Below are positions 44,765 to 52,896 of a stretch of DNA of 64,000 nucleotides, piece after piece. The stretch comes from Bradyrhizobium sp. CB1650. Its GTDB lineage: Bacteria; Pseudomonadota; Alphaproteobacteria; Rhizobiales; Xanthobacteraceae. The DNA lies in contig NZ_CP121695.1 in NCBI RefSeq assembly GCF_029761915.1, forward strand, positions 6,167,501-6,231,500. Direction: 5' to 3'. Made by a program: the position numbers and the translations under genes. The first letter of the stretch is position 1. Each line of letters begins with the position of its first letter. A model generated the notes under the pieces. The model did no database searches. It saw only the letters and a program-made list of their open reading frames with translations, and was not told where the DNA came from.

Positions 44765-46340
44765 ATGTCTGCTTCAACAGCATTGGCGAATCTCGCCGAC
44801 ATGGTGCGGGAGCGCGCCAGGAGCCGCGGCAATGCCACGGCCTATGAGTTCGAGGGCCGCGTCACGAGCTTTGCCGAGTTCGACGCCAAGACCAACAAGG
44901 TGGCGAATGCTCTTCTGGCGATGGGCATCAAGAAGGGCGAGCGCATCGCCTATCTCGGCAAGAACAGCGATATCTATTTCGAGCTGCTGATGGGCGCGAT
45001 GAAGGCCAGCATCGTGATGGCGCCGGTGAACTGGCGGCTCGCGGGGCCCGAGGTCGCCTTCATCGTTGCGGATTGCAAGGCGCCGGTGTTGTTCGTGGGA
45101 CCGGAGTTCATCGCACAGGTTCGCCAGATCAAGGACGGGCTTTCGGACGTGCGCACCGTCATCACCACCGAAGGCGGCGCGCCTGAGTGGCAGGATTTTT
45201 CCGTCTGGCGCGATGCGCAGAGCGCCGACGATCCCAGGGTCCCGATCGAGCCGAAGGACGTCGCGATCCAGCTCTACACCTCCGGCACGACCGGCAAGCC
45301 GAAGGGTGCGATGCTGTCGCATGCGAACTTCCTCAATCTGGTGCAAACCGGAAATGCCGAAGACAAGCCGGAGTGGAACCGGTGGTCGACCGACGACGTG
45401 TCGCTGGTCGCGATGCCGATCTTCCATATCGGCGGCTCGGGCTGGGGCGTAATGGGGCTCTATCACGGCGCGCGCGGCGTGATCGCGCGCGAGTTCGATC
45501 CGACCAAGGTGCTCGACTTCTTCGAGCTATCGGGCATCACGAAACTGTTCATGGTGCCGGCGGCGATGCAGTTCGTGGTACGGCAGCCGCGCGCCAGGAC
45601 GGTCGACTTCTCGCGCCTCAAATACATGCTCTATGGCGCCTCGCCGATTCCGGCGGCGTTGCTGAAGGAGTGCATCGAGGTCTTCAAATGTGGTTTCGTG
45701 CAGATGTACGGCATGACCGAGACCACCGGCACCATCGTCGCGCTGCCGCCGGAGGATCACATCGAAGGCCTTGAGCGGATGCGCTCGGCCGGCAAGGCGC
45801 TGCCGGGCGTCGAGATCGCGATCCTCGATCCCGACGGCAAACCCTTGCCGTCAGGTCGGCGAAATCGCGACGCGCTCGGGCTCCAACATGGCGGGCTACT
45901 GGAATCTCCCCGAGGCGACCGCCGCGACGCTACGCAGCGACGGCTGGCTGCGCACGGGCGATGCTGGCTACATGGACGAGGACGGCTATCTCTACATCCA
46001 CGACCGCATCAAGGACATGATCATCTCGGGCGGTGAGAACATCTATCCCGCGGAGGTCGAGAGCGCATTGTGCGATCATCCGGACGTGGCGGAGGCCGCC
46101 GTGATCGGCGTGCCCGACGACAAATGGGGCGAGGCCGTGAAGGCGATCGTCGTGATGAAGCCCGGAAAGCAGGCGACGGCGACCGACATCATCAACTTCA
46201 CTCGCGAACGCATCGCCGGCTACAAGACGCCGAAGAGCGTTGAGTTTCTGCCGGCACTGCCGCGCAATCCGTCAGGCAAGATCCTGCGGCGGCAGTTGCG
46301 CGAGCCGTATTGGGCGGGGAAGGAGCGGCGGGTGAATTGA
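44765..46340 (+). pseudogene. Acyl-CoA synthetase with an internal frameshift
   Basis: The first frame (from ATG 44765) encodes an AMP-forming acyl-CoA synthetase with YTSGTTGKPKG (about 170-180) and [10 protein letters not shown], then leaves the family pattern at [11 protein letters not shown] (about 45850) and reads on to a stop at 46036. A second frame, +1 relative to the first, carries the rest without a gap: [35 protein letters not shown] and SGKILRRQL with its conserved Lys. Together they make one ~525-residue enzyme with a shift at 45851-45860. Homologous genes usually read ...PPGQVGEI here, so loss of five bases or gain of one would explain it. It is either a genuine recent pseudogene or a sequencing error. 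Confidence 0.85.
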
Positions 46341-46341
46341 C

Positions 46342-46430
46342 CGTCATTGCGAGGAGCAACGCTACGAACCAATCCAGAGGCCCTCCACGGCGACATTTCT
46401 GGATTGCTTCGCTTCGCTCGCAATGACGGT
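46342..46430. repeat. Palindromic repeat, GTCATTGCGAG family
   Basis: The arms CGTCATTGCGAGGAGC and TTCTGGATTGC...CGCTCGCAATGACG are present, directly after the synthetase stop. Confidence 0.85.
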
Positions 46431-46458
46431 GTAGAAGCAAACGCGCGCCTGTGTCCTC

Positions 46459-46568
46459 CGTCATTGCGAGGAGCCCTTGCGACGAAGCAATCTAGACAGT
46501 TTCCGCAGAAGACCTCTGAATTGCTTCGCGTAGCCTGTCATCGTGCGGCCCCTAGCTCGCAATGACGG
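46459..46568. repeat. Palindromic repeat, GTCATTGCGAG family, degenerate
   Basis: Terminal arms CCGTCATTGCGAGGAGC and CTCGCAATGACGG flank a diverged centre. It abuts the stop codon of the acyl-CoA dehydrogenase gene on the minus strand, so with the previous copy it lies between convergent genes. Confidence 0.8.
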
Positions 46569-47843
46569 CTAGCGCTTCCCCGGCCCCATATATCCGAACA
46601 AAAACCCCGCCACCTTGCGCATCTGGATCTCCTCGCTGCCCTCGGTGATCCGATAGCGGCGGTGATGGCGGTAGATGTGCTCGAACGGCTTGTGGCGTGA
46701 GTAGCCCATGCCGCCGTGGACCTGCATGGCGCGGTCGGCGGATTCGCAGCAGAGGCGGTTTGCCCAGTAGTTGCACATCGAGACGCGATCGGAGAGCGTG
46801 CGCTCGATCTGCTCCTCGGTGAGCTTGTCCATCTCCCACGCGGTCTTGCGGATCAGCAGCCGCAGCATCTCGGCTTGCGTGGCGAGCTCGACCAGCGGGA
46901 ACTGGATCGCTTGATTCTCGGCCAGCGCCTTGCCGAACGGTTTTCGCTCGCGCGCATAATTGACGCTTTCATTGATGCAGTAGACGGCCGCGCCCAGCGA
47001 GCTCGCCGCCTGGCGGATGCGGTTCTGATGCACGAAACATTGCGCGAGCGACAGACCACGGCCGACCTCACCGAACAGCGCATCCTCCGGTACGAACACG
47101 TCGGCGAAGCTGACGCGGGGATGGTCGGTCGGCATGTTGAAGGTCCACATGTACTCCTCGACCTTCACGCCGGGGCTCTTCGCCGGCACCAGGAAGCAGG
47201 TGATGCCGCGGGCATCGCCGTCGTTGCCGCTGGTGCGCGCAAACAGCGCGCAGTGGGTGGCGACGTGCATGCCGGTGGTCCACATCTTCTCGCCGTTGAT
47301 GATCCAGCCCTTGACGTTGTCGCGGGTCGCCGCCACCGCGCGCGTCTCCATGTGGGTGGCATCCGAGCCGTGATGCGGCTCGGTCAGGCCGAAGGTGATG
47401 CGGTACTTGCCCCTGATCGAGCCGTCGATCATCGCCTTCTGGTCGTCGCGGCCGTAGCGGTCGAGCATGGTGACGACGGGGAAATTGCCGACGATCGAGT
47501 GCTCGTTCTGGAGATCGTTGTGCAGGCCGAGGCCCTTGGCGGCAAAGTGCTCGCGGATCACGGCCATCCAGAGGTTGGAACCGTCCTTGCCGCCATATTG
47601 CTTCGGCACCGGAAAGCGCAGGTGACCAGCCGCATCGGCAAGATCCTTCGCCTTGCGCAGCAGCGCCTCCCACTCGTGGCGAGGCAGACCGCCATTCTCG
47701 AAATCGGTGCGTGCCCATTCGCGGCGGTGGTCGAAGAAGCGGATGTTGTCGTCGGCCTCTTCCAGCGGCTTGATCTCGCGTTCAATGAAACGGTCGAGCT
47801 CTCCGAGATAGGCGACGAGATCGGCAGGCAATGAGAAATCCAC
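46569..47843 (-). CDS. Acyl-CoA dehydrogenase
   Basis: The 424-residue flavoprotein introduces an alpha-beta double bond into an acyl-CoA and passes electrons to ETF. Family blocks are present: FGLTEPHHGSDATHMETRA (FAD/substrate), GWIINGEKMWTTGM, the AMQVHGGMGYSRHKPFEHIYR helix and RYRITEGSEEIQMRKVA, which carries the expected catalytic Glu. The N-terminal helical domain is slightly long (about 100 residues). It is convergent with the frameshifted synthetase and divergent from the crotonase at 48055, separated by 211 bp. Confidence 0.92.
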   Translation of the reverse strand: MDFSLPADLVAYLGELDRFIEREIKPLEEADDNIRFFDHRREWARTDFENGGLPRHEWEALLRKAKDLADAAGHLRFPVPKQYGGKDGSNLWMAVIREHFAAKGLGLHNDLQNEHSIVGNFPVVTMLDRYGRDDQKAMIDGSIRGKYRITFGLTEPHHGSDATHMETRAVAATRDNVKGWIINGEKMWTTGMHVATHCALFARTSGNDGDARGITCFLVPAKSPGVKVEEYMWTFNMPTDHPRVSFADVFVPEDALFGEVGRGLSLAQCFVHQNRIRQAASSLGAAVYCINESVNYARERKPFGKALAENQAIQFPLVELATQAEMLRLLIRKTAWEMDKLTEEQIERTLSDRVSMCNYWANRLCCESADRAMQVHGGMGYSRHKPFEHIYRHHRRYRITEGSEEIQMRKVAGFLFGYMGPGKR

Positions 47844-48054
47844 TGTTCTCTCCCGGAATGATTTTGTTGTTTTGCGTTAAGGCGCTACGCGTGTTTCTGC
47901 TTCGCGCGATTAAGGTGAGAAGAGCGCGCGCAAGTCAAGCAAGCCGAGGCGCGCTGGCGGCGCAAGGCGCGTTGCGCAATTCGATGGTGTTGCGGCACGC
48001 CCGCGCGCTACTATGCGCGCTATATTCTCTGCCACAGAAAATGCGGGAACGACC

Positions 48055-48834
48055 ATGGAGCTGAAATTTTCCAAAGTGGAACGCAAGGGGCCGATCACGA
48101 TCGTCACGCTGTCGCGGCCCGAGGTCTACAACGCGCTGCACATCGACGCACATTTCGAGCTCAACAGGGTGTTCGACGATTTCTGCGCCGACCCCGAGCA
48201 GTGGGTCGCGATCGTCACCGGCGCCGGCGACAAGGCGTTCTGCGCCGGCAACGATCTGAAGTGGCAGGCGGCGGGCGGCAAGCGCGGCTGGGACAAGGGT
48301 GGTTTTGCCGGACTGACCTCGCGCTTCGACTGCGACAAGCCGATCATCGCCGCCGTCAACGGCGTCGCGATGGGTGGCGGCTTCGAGATCGCGCTCGCCT
48401 GCGACCTGATCATCGCCTCGGAGAATGCGACCTTCGCCCTGCCTGAGCCGCGCGTCGGCCTCGCCGCGCTCGCCGGCGGCCTGCACCGGCTCCCGCGCCA
48501 GATCGGCCTGAAGCGGGCCATGGGCATGATCCTCACCGCGCGCCATGTCAGCGCCAAGGAAGGTCTCGAGCTCGGTTTCGTCAACGAGGTGGTGCCGCAA
48601 GGTGAAGCGCTTGCCGGCGCGCTGCGCTGGGCCGAAATGATCACCAAGAACTCGCCGATGTCGATCCGGGCGTCGAAACAGACCATCCAGAAGGGGCTCG
48701 GCGCCTCGCTCGAACAGGCGATCGAGGAGCAGCGGGACTATCCGGCGGTGAAGGCGATGGTGGCCTCGCAGGATTATATCGAGGGCCCGAAGGCGTTCGC
48801 GGAGAAGCGGCCGCCGAAATGGCTGGGGAGGTAA
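48055..48834 (+). CDS. Enoyl-CoA hydratase/isomerase family (crotonase)
   Basis: The 259-residue crotonase has the oxyanion segments AFCAGNDLKW and NGVAMGGGFEIALACDLIIA, and the block FALPEPRVGLAALAGGLHRLP with Glu in the position of a catalytic acid. The pattern is close to CaiD/carnitinyl-CoA and related short hydratases. The start at 48055 follows GGGAACGACC. It lies divergent from the acyl-CoA dehydrogenase, an arrangement expected for consecutive beta-oxidation steps. Confidence 0.87.
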   Translation: MELKFSKVERKGPITIVTLSRPEVYNALHIDAHFELNRVFDDFCADPEQWVAIVTGAGDKAFCAGNDLKWQAAGGKRGWDKGGFAGLTSRFDCDKPIIAAVNGVAMGGGFEIALACDLIIASENATFALPEPRVGLAALAGGLHRLPRQIGLKRAMGMILTARHVSAKEGLELGFVNEVVPQGEALAGALRWAEMITKNSPMSIRASKQTIQKGLGASLEQAIEEQRDYPAVKAMVASQDYIEGPKAFAEKRPPKWLGR

Positions 48835-48847
48835 AGCTCCTTCCTCT

Positions 48848-48955
48848 CGTCATTCCGGGGCGCGCCGACAGGCGCGAACCCGGAATCCATCGGGCCACGG
48901 AGGCTGCGGACCATGGGATTCCGGGCTCGTCGCTCCGCGACGCCCCGGAATGACG
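48848..48955. repeat. Palindromic repeat, GTCATTCCGGGG family
   Basis: CGTCATTCCGGGGCGCG...CCCGGAATCCAT pairs with ATGGGATTCCGGGCTCG...CGCCCCGGAATGACG. It follows the crotonase stop by 14 bp. Confidence 0.85.
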
Positions 48956-48984
48956 GTGGAGAGAGTAGCGCGCCCGCCTCAATA

Positions 48985-49071
48985 CCGTCATTGCGAGCGA
49001 GCGAAGCAATCCAGAATGCCTCCGCAGAGACAGTCTGGATTGCTTCGTCGCTACGCTCCTCGCAATGACGG
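48985..49071. repeat. Palindromic repeat, GTCATTGCGAG family
   Basis: CCGTCATTGCGAGCGAGCG...CAATCCAGA pairs with TCTGGATTGCTTCG...CTCGCAATGACGG. It sits next to a GTCATTCCGGGG copy, so the two families occur side by side between convergent genes. Confidence 0.85.
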
Positions 49072-49086
49072 AGGATGGGGCTCCGC

Positions 49087-49464
49087 CTACCCGTCCCTCG
49101 ACAGCTCGCGCTTGTACGAGGCGTAGCTCGGCTGGTCCACGGCGAGCTTGTCCATCGTGGTCTGCCAGAGGTGCTCGGCGAGACCCGGCGTTGCGAGGTC
49201 AACCTCGCCTTTGGCGATGCGCTCGGCGAGCGCGCGGTTGAGCTCGGTCACAGTGCCGTCCATGCCGAGCAGCGCCTGCAGCCGCGCCACCTCGCTCGCG
49301 TCGCTCCCCTCTTCCAGCGTCAACTGCCGCGTGACGAGGTCGAGGATGTTGATGGCGACGCGCAGCTTGAAAGCCTGGTGGCCGGAGATGAGCGGCGTGA
49401 TGTCGTTGCGGAGGAATCCGGCGACCGCCTTGGTCAGCTCGATCGGGGTCGGTTCGTCCTGCAT
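49087..49464 (-). CDS. DUF6285 small protein, partner of the APH kinase
   Basis: The 125-residue all-helical-looking protein starts 3 bp after the phosphotransferase stop and has the DUF6285 layout (TKAVAGFLRNDITPLI, KLRVAINILDLVTRQL, LAERIAKGEVDL). In Pseudomonas putida the levulinate genes pair a phosphotransferase (LvaA) with a small protein (LvaB) that it needs for activity. Size, position and partner here match that arrangement; direct homology to LvaB is my inference. The product probably binds the kinase, in the cytosol. Confidence 0.78.
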   Translation of the reverse strand: MQDEPTPIELTKAVAGFLRNDITPLISGHQAFKLRVAINILDLVTRQLTLEEGSDASEVARLQALLGMDGTVTELNRALAERIAKGEVDLATPGLAEHLWQTTMDKLAVDQPSYASYKRELSRDG

Positions 49465-49467
49465 GCT

Positions 49468-50454
49468 TCACCTCCCGCGCGGCGCGAGCAGCCGCAACAG
49501 ATCGATCTCGGTCTCGGAGGCGCGGCGGCCGATCATGGCGCGCTCCATGGAATGATCCGGGCCCTCGCGAAACCGCTGCATCATCCCGCCGCACATGATG
49601 CCCCAGCGCAGCGTGCCCATCACCTCCCAGAATCTGATGCGCGCCGGATCGACCTTGCGACCCGCGGCCTCGTAACCGGCGAACAATTCCTCGCGCGAGC
49701 CGAAGCCGCCGACGGGCTTGTCGATCTCACCGAAACGCCACGAGTTGACGCAGACCCAGCCGAGATCCTCCATGGGGTCGCCGAGATGGGCGAGCTCCCA
49801 GTCGAGCACGGCGCGCAATCCTTCGGCACCGATGATGAGATTGCCGTTGCGGAAGTCGCCGTGCACCAACGTCACCTCGGCCGCGGGGCCGGGATCGTGG
49901 TCGCGCAGCCACCGCAGCGCCAGCTCGAATACCGGCTTCGGCCAATTCAGGCTGCGATAGTCGCGCTCGAACTCGCCGATCTCCCTTGCCGCGGTCATGC
50001 AGCGAAGCTCGGGCAACTTCTCCTGCGGCAGATTGTGCAAGCCGGCGAGCACGCCGCCGATCTGCCGCGCCAGAATGGGACGCGCTGCGGCGAACTCGTC
50101 ATCGCGAAGAATCTTGCGCGCGATGGTCTCGCCCTCGACCCGCTGCATGACGAAGCCGGTGCCGAGATCGTCCTCCGGCACCAGCACGTGCATCACGCGC
50201 GGCGACGGCACGCCAGCCTCATAGGCGAGCTGCATCAACTTCGCTTCGGCGGCAAGGCCCGCCGCGCGCGTCGGCGCCGCGCCATAGCCCTTCGGCGCGC
50301 GGCGCAGGATCGCGCCGATCGGCCCGTCGGGATGCTCGATGTCGAAGCGCCAAGTTTCCTGGCTGGCGCCGCCGGACAGCTTTGCGGTGCAGCTCGCGCC
50401 GGTCGCGCCCGGGCACCAGCGCACGACGCTGCGGGACAGCTCCGCCTCGATCAT
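49468..50454 (-). CDS. APH-type phosphotransferase (LvaA / ACAD10-11 kinase-like)
   Basis: The 328-residue kinase-fold protein has the aminoglycoside-phosphotransferase catalytic loop HGDFRNGNLI (198-207) and the metal-binding DWE (218-220), with GFVMQRVEGETIA as hinge region. This branch is the kinase found fused to acyl-CoA dehydrogenases in ACAD10/11 and separate as LvaA; it phosphorylates the hydroxyl of 4-hydroxyacyl-CoAs. It sits between a crotonase (4-bp overlap) and the DUF6285 gene (3 bp), all on the minus strand, so it is one translational unit. Acyl-CoA dehydrogenases lie on both sides. Confidence 0.87.
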   Translation of the reverse strand: MIEAELSRSVVRWCPGATGASCTAKLSGGASQETWRFDIEHPDGPIGAILRRAPKGYGAAPTRAAGLAAEAKLMQLAYEAGVPSPRVMHVLVPEDDLGTGFVMQRVEGETIARKILRDDEFAAARPILARQIGGVLAGLHNLPQEKLPELRCMTAAREIGEFERDYRSLNWPKPVFELALRWLRDHDPGPAAEVTLVHGDFRNGNLIIGAEGLRAVLDWELAHLGDPMEDLGWVCVNSWRFGEIDKPVGGFGSREELFAGYEAAGRKVDPARIRFWEVMGTLRWGIMCGGMMQRFREGPDHSMERAMIGRRASETEIDLLRLLAPRGR

Positions 50455-51242
50455 TTGCCTTTGAACTGCGCCGGCCGCTTTTCCAGGAACGCGGTGACGC
50501 CTTCCTTGAAGTCCGCAGTGGATCCCGCGATCCGCTGCGATTCATATTCGAGGTTGAGCTGCTCCTCGAAGGAATTCTCCTCGCTGTCCCAGTAGAGCCT
50601 GCGGATCAGCGACAGCGCCACCGTCGGCCCGTTGGCGAGATCGCGCGCGAGCTTCATCGCCTCCTCCATCAGCACGCCGTCGTCATGGACACGGTTGACG
50701 AGGCCCCATTCCAGCGCCTTCTCGGCCGGCAACCGCTCGCCCATCAGCGACAATTCGACCGAACGCGCCTTGCCGATCAGGCGCGGCAGCAACCAGGTCG
50801 AGCCGCAATCCGGCACGAGGCCGATGCGGCGGAAGGCCTGCAGGAAATAGGACGAGCGCGCGCACAGGATCATGTCGCCCATCAGCGCAAAGCTCATGCC
50901 GGCGCCCGCGGCCGGTCCGTTGACCGCGGTCACGATCGGGCAATGCAGCCGGCGCAAGCGGCGCAGGAAGGGATGAAAGCCGATCTCCAGCGATTGGCCG
51001 GCGTTGCTGCGGCCGGACGTCTGGTTGTTGCGACCCTGCAGATTCGCACCGGTGCAGAACGCCCGCCCCGCGCCCGTCAGCACCAGGCAGCGCACCTCCT
51101 CGCGCTTGTCCTCGATCGCGTCGAGCGCATCCGACAGCCCGCCCAGCATGTCCATCGAGACCGCGTTCATGACCTCCTGATGGTCGAGCTTGAGGACGGC
51201 CACCGATCCGTCGAATTCGAGCGTGACGTGTTTGAACTGCAT
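50451..51242 (-). CDS. Enoyl-CoA hydratase/isomerase family (crotonase)
   Basis: The 263-residue crotonase has the oxyanion segments AFCTGANLQGR and NGPAAGAGMSFALMGD and the family block FRRIGLVPDCGSTWLLP. In the last, Asp rather than Glu follows the Pro, as in PaaG-type isomerases. It heads the minus-strand set crotonase-kinase-DUF6285 and could hydrate the enoyl-CoA that follows phosphate elimination. The overlap ATGA with the kinase gene implies coupling. Confidence 0.87.
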   Translation of the reverse strand: MQFKHVTLEFDGSVAVLKLDHQEVMNAVSMDMLGGLSDALDAIEDKREEVRCLVLTGAGRAFCTGANLQGRNNQTSGRSNAGQSLEIGFHPFLRRLRRLHCPIVTAVNGPAAGAGMSFALMGDMILCARSSYFLQAFRRIGLVPDCGSTWLLPRLIGKARSVELSLMGERLPAEKALEWGLVNRVHDDGVLMEEAMKLARDLANGPTVALSLIRRLYWDSEENSFEEQLNLEYESQRIAGSTADFKEGVTAFLEKRPAQFKGK

Positions 51243-51424
51243 CGTTTCCTCGTCAGTTGCTGCCTGCGTGAGTTTCGCAGACCGGAATTACTTTCGCCGG
51301 GGCGCATATTTGATTTTTGGCGCGGCCTTGTCCATGGTGGAGCGAACATACCTTACCGTCGTATCGCACAATCTTGCGCGCACCGGCTGGCGCGCGGGCG
51401 TGCCAAAAGCAGGAAACGCTTCCC

Positions 51425-52204
51425 ATGAACATTTTCGACCTCACCGGCCGCGTGGCCGTGATCACCGGCGGCAACGGCGGTATCGGGCTCGGCATCGCAC
51501 AGGCGCTCGCGGGCCAGGGCTGCAACGTCTCGATCTGGGGCCGCAACCCCGACAAGAACAAGAGCGCCGCCGCGAGCATGGCGGGGCTGCCCGGCAAAGT
51601 CGATGCCCGCGTCTGCGACGTCACCGATCCGGCCTCGGTCAATGCCGCGATGAAGGCAACGCTCGACACGTTCGGCCGGGTCGACGGCTGCTTCGCCAAT
51701 GCCGGCATCGGCGGCGGCGGCCGGCGCTCCTTCACCGAACGCACCGAGGAGGAATGGCGGACGATGTTCGCCACCAATCTCGACGGCGTGTTCCACGCGT
51801 TTCAGGCCGCCGCAAAGCACATGACCGACCGCGCCAATGCCGGTGATCCCTTCGGCCGTCTGGTCGCAACTTCGAGCCTCGCCTCGATCTTCGGCACCGC
51901 GCGCAACGAGCACTATGCCGCGACCAAGGCCGCGATCAACGCAGTGGTGCGCGCGCTCGGCGTCGAGCTCGCCCGCCATGGCGTCACCGCGAATGCAATC
52001 CTGCCCGGCTGGATCAAGAGCGACATGACCGCCGGCATCATGGCCAACGAAAAATTCGTCGCCAACGTGATGCCGCGGATTCCGCAACGCCGCTTCGGCG
52101 AAGCCAGCGATTTCGGCGGCATCGCGGTGTACTTGATGAGCAAGGCGTCGTCCTATCACACCGCGGATACGTTCGTGATCGACGGCGGCTATACCGCTTT
52201 CTAA
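51425..52204 (+). CDS. SDR oxidoreductase
   Basis: The 259-residue short-chain dehydrogenase has TGGNGGIG (14-21), ANAG (91-94), and Tyr164-x3-Lys168 (HYAATKAA) with Ser150/151. The C-terminal block FVIDGGYTAF is typical of FabG-like enzymes. A longer frame to 51317 exists, but the ATG at 51425 with GCAGGAAACG upstream fits the family N-terminus. It probably oxidises a hydroxyacyl-CoA or alcohol in the neighbouring pathway. It diverges from the crotonase-kinase set by 182 bp. Confidence 0.87.
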   Translation: MNIFDLTGRVAVITGGNGGIGLGIAQALAGQGCNVSIWGRNPDKNKSAAASMAGLPGKVDARVCDVTDPASVNAAMKATLDTFGRVDGCFANAGIGGGGRRSFTERTEEEWRTMFATNLDGVFHAFQAAAKHMTDRANAGDPFGRLVATSSLASIFGTARNEHYAATKAAINAVVRALGVELARHGVTANAILPGWIKSDMTAGIMANEKFVANVMPRIPQRRFGEASDFGGIAVYLMSKASSYHTADTFVIDGGYTAF

Positions 52205-52231
52205 GCGTCCATCATAAAGGGAGGGGCAAAC

Positions 52232-52609
52232 ATGTTCTCGCACGTGATGATCGGCACCAACGATCTCGACAAGGCCAAGGCGTTTTACGACAAGCTGCTC
52301 GGCACGCTCGAGGTGCGGCCGGCCAGGGTCGACGGCCACCGCATCTTCTACACTACCAAGACGGGTGTATTCTCGGTGTCGAAGCCGATCAACGGTGAGC
52401 CTGCGACGCCAGCCAATGGCGGCACCATCGGCTTTGCCTGCAACTCGCCCGAGCAGGTCGAGGCCTGGCATGCCGCCGGCATCGCCAATGGCGGTACCAC
52501 TTGCGAAAATCCGCCCGGCATCCGCGAGGGCTCGACCGGCAAGCTCTACCTCGCCTATTTGCGCGACCTCGACGGCAACAAGCTCTGCGCGATGCATCGG
52601 CTGGGGTGA
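52232..52609 (+). CDS. VOC/glyoxalase-fold protein
   Basis: The 125-residue protein has two beta-alpha-beta-beta-beta half-modules: FSHVMIGTNDLDKAKAFYDK at the start, and AFHAAG-like helix plus YLAYLRDLDGNKLCAMH at the end. It has His4 in FSHVMIG and a C-terminal His122, with Cys at the usual Glu position (LCAMH). That change suggests an altered or absent metal site. The function is unknown. It starts 27 bp after the SDR stop, after GGGAGGGG, so the two are co-transcribed. Confidence 0.8.
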   Translation: MFSHVMIGTNDLDKAKAFYDKLLGTLEVRPARVDGHRIFYTTKTGVFSVSKPINGEPATPANGGTIGFACNSPEQVEAWHAAGIANGGTTCENPPGIREGSTGKLYLAYLRDLDGNKLCAMHRLG

Positions 52610-52639
52610 GCTCGTATCAGGCATCCGCCACGATCTCCG

Positions 52640-52743
52640 CCGTCAACGCCCGACTTGATCGGGCGATCCAGTATTCCGAGACGTCTGTAGTTCACTGAGA
52701 AGCCGCGGCGTACTGGATTCCCCGCTTTCGCGGGGAATGACGG
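52640..52743. repeat. Palindromic repeat, GTCAACGCCCG/GGGGAATGACGG variant
   Basis: CGATCCAGTATTCCGAG pairs imperfectly with CGGCGTACTGGATTCCCCG, with end segments related to the GTCATTCCGGGG family. It lies between the VOC and acyl-CoA dehydrogenase genes. Confidence 0.6.
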
Positions 52744-52896
52744 CGGTGCGCCCGGCGGCACCGTTCAAACAACATTTCAAACGGCCTCGCGATATTCCAT
52801 TGCATGGTATGGCTCGCGTGAAAAATACGCGCTCGCGCTTTGGCGGCGCTACGACTATTCTCCGGCCCAACGCGATCTCAGCGAACGGGAGGAGCA

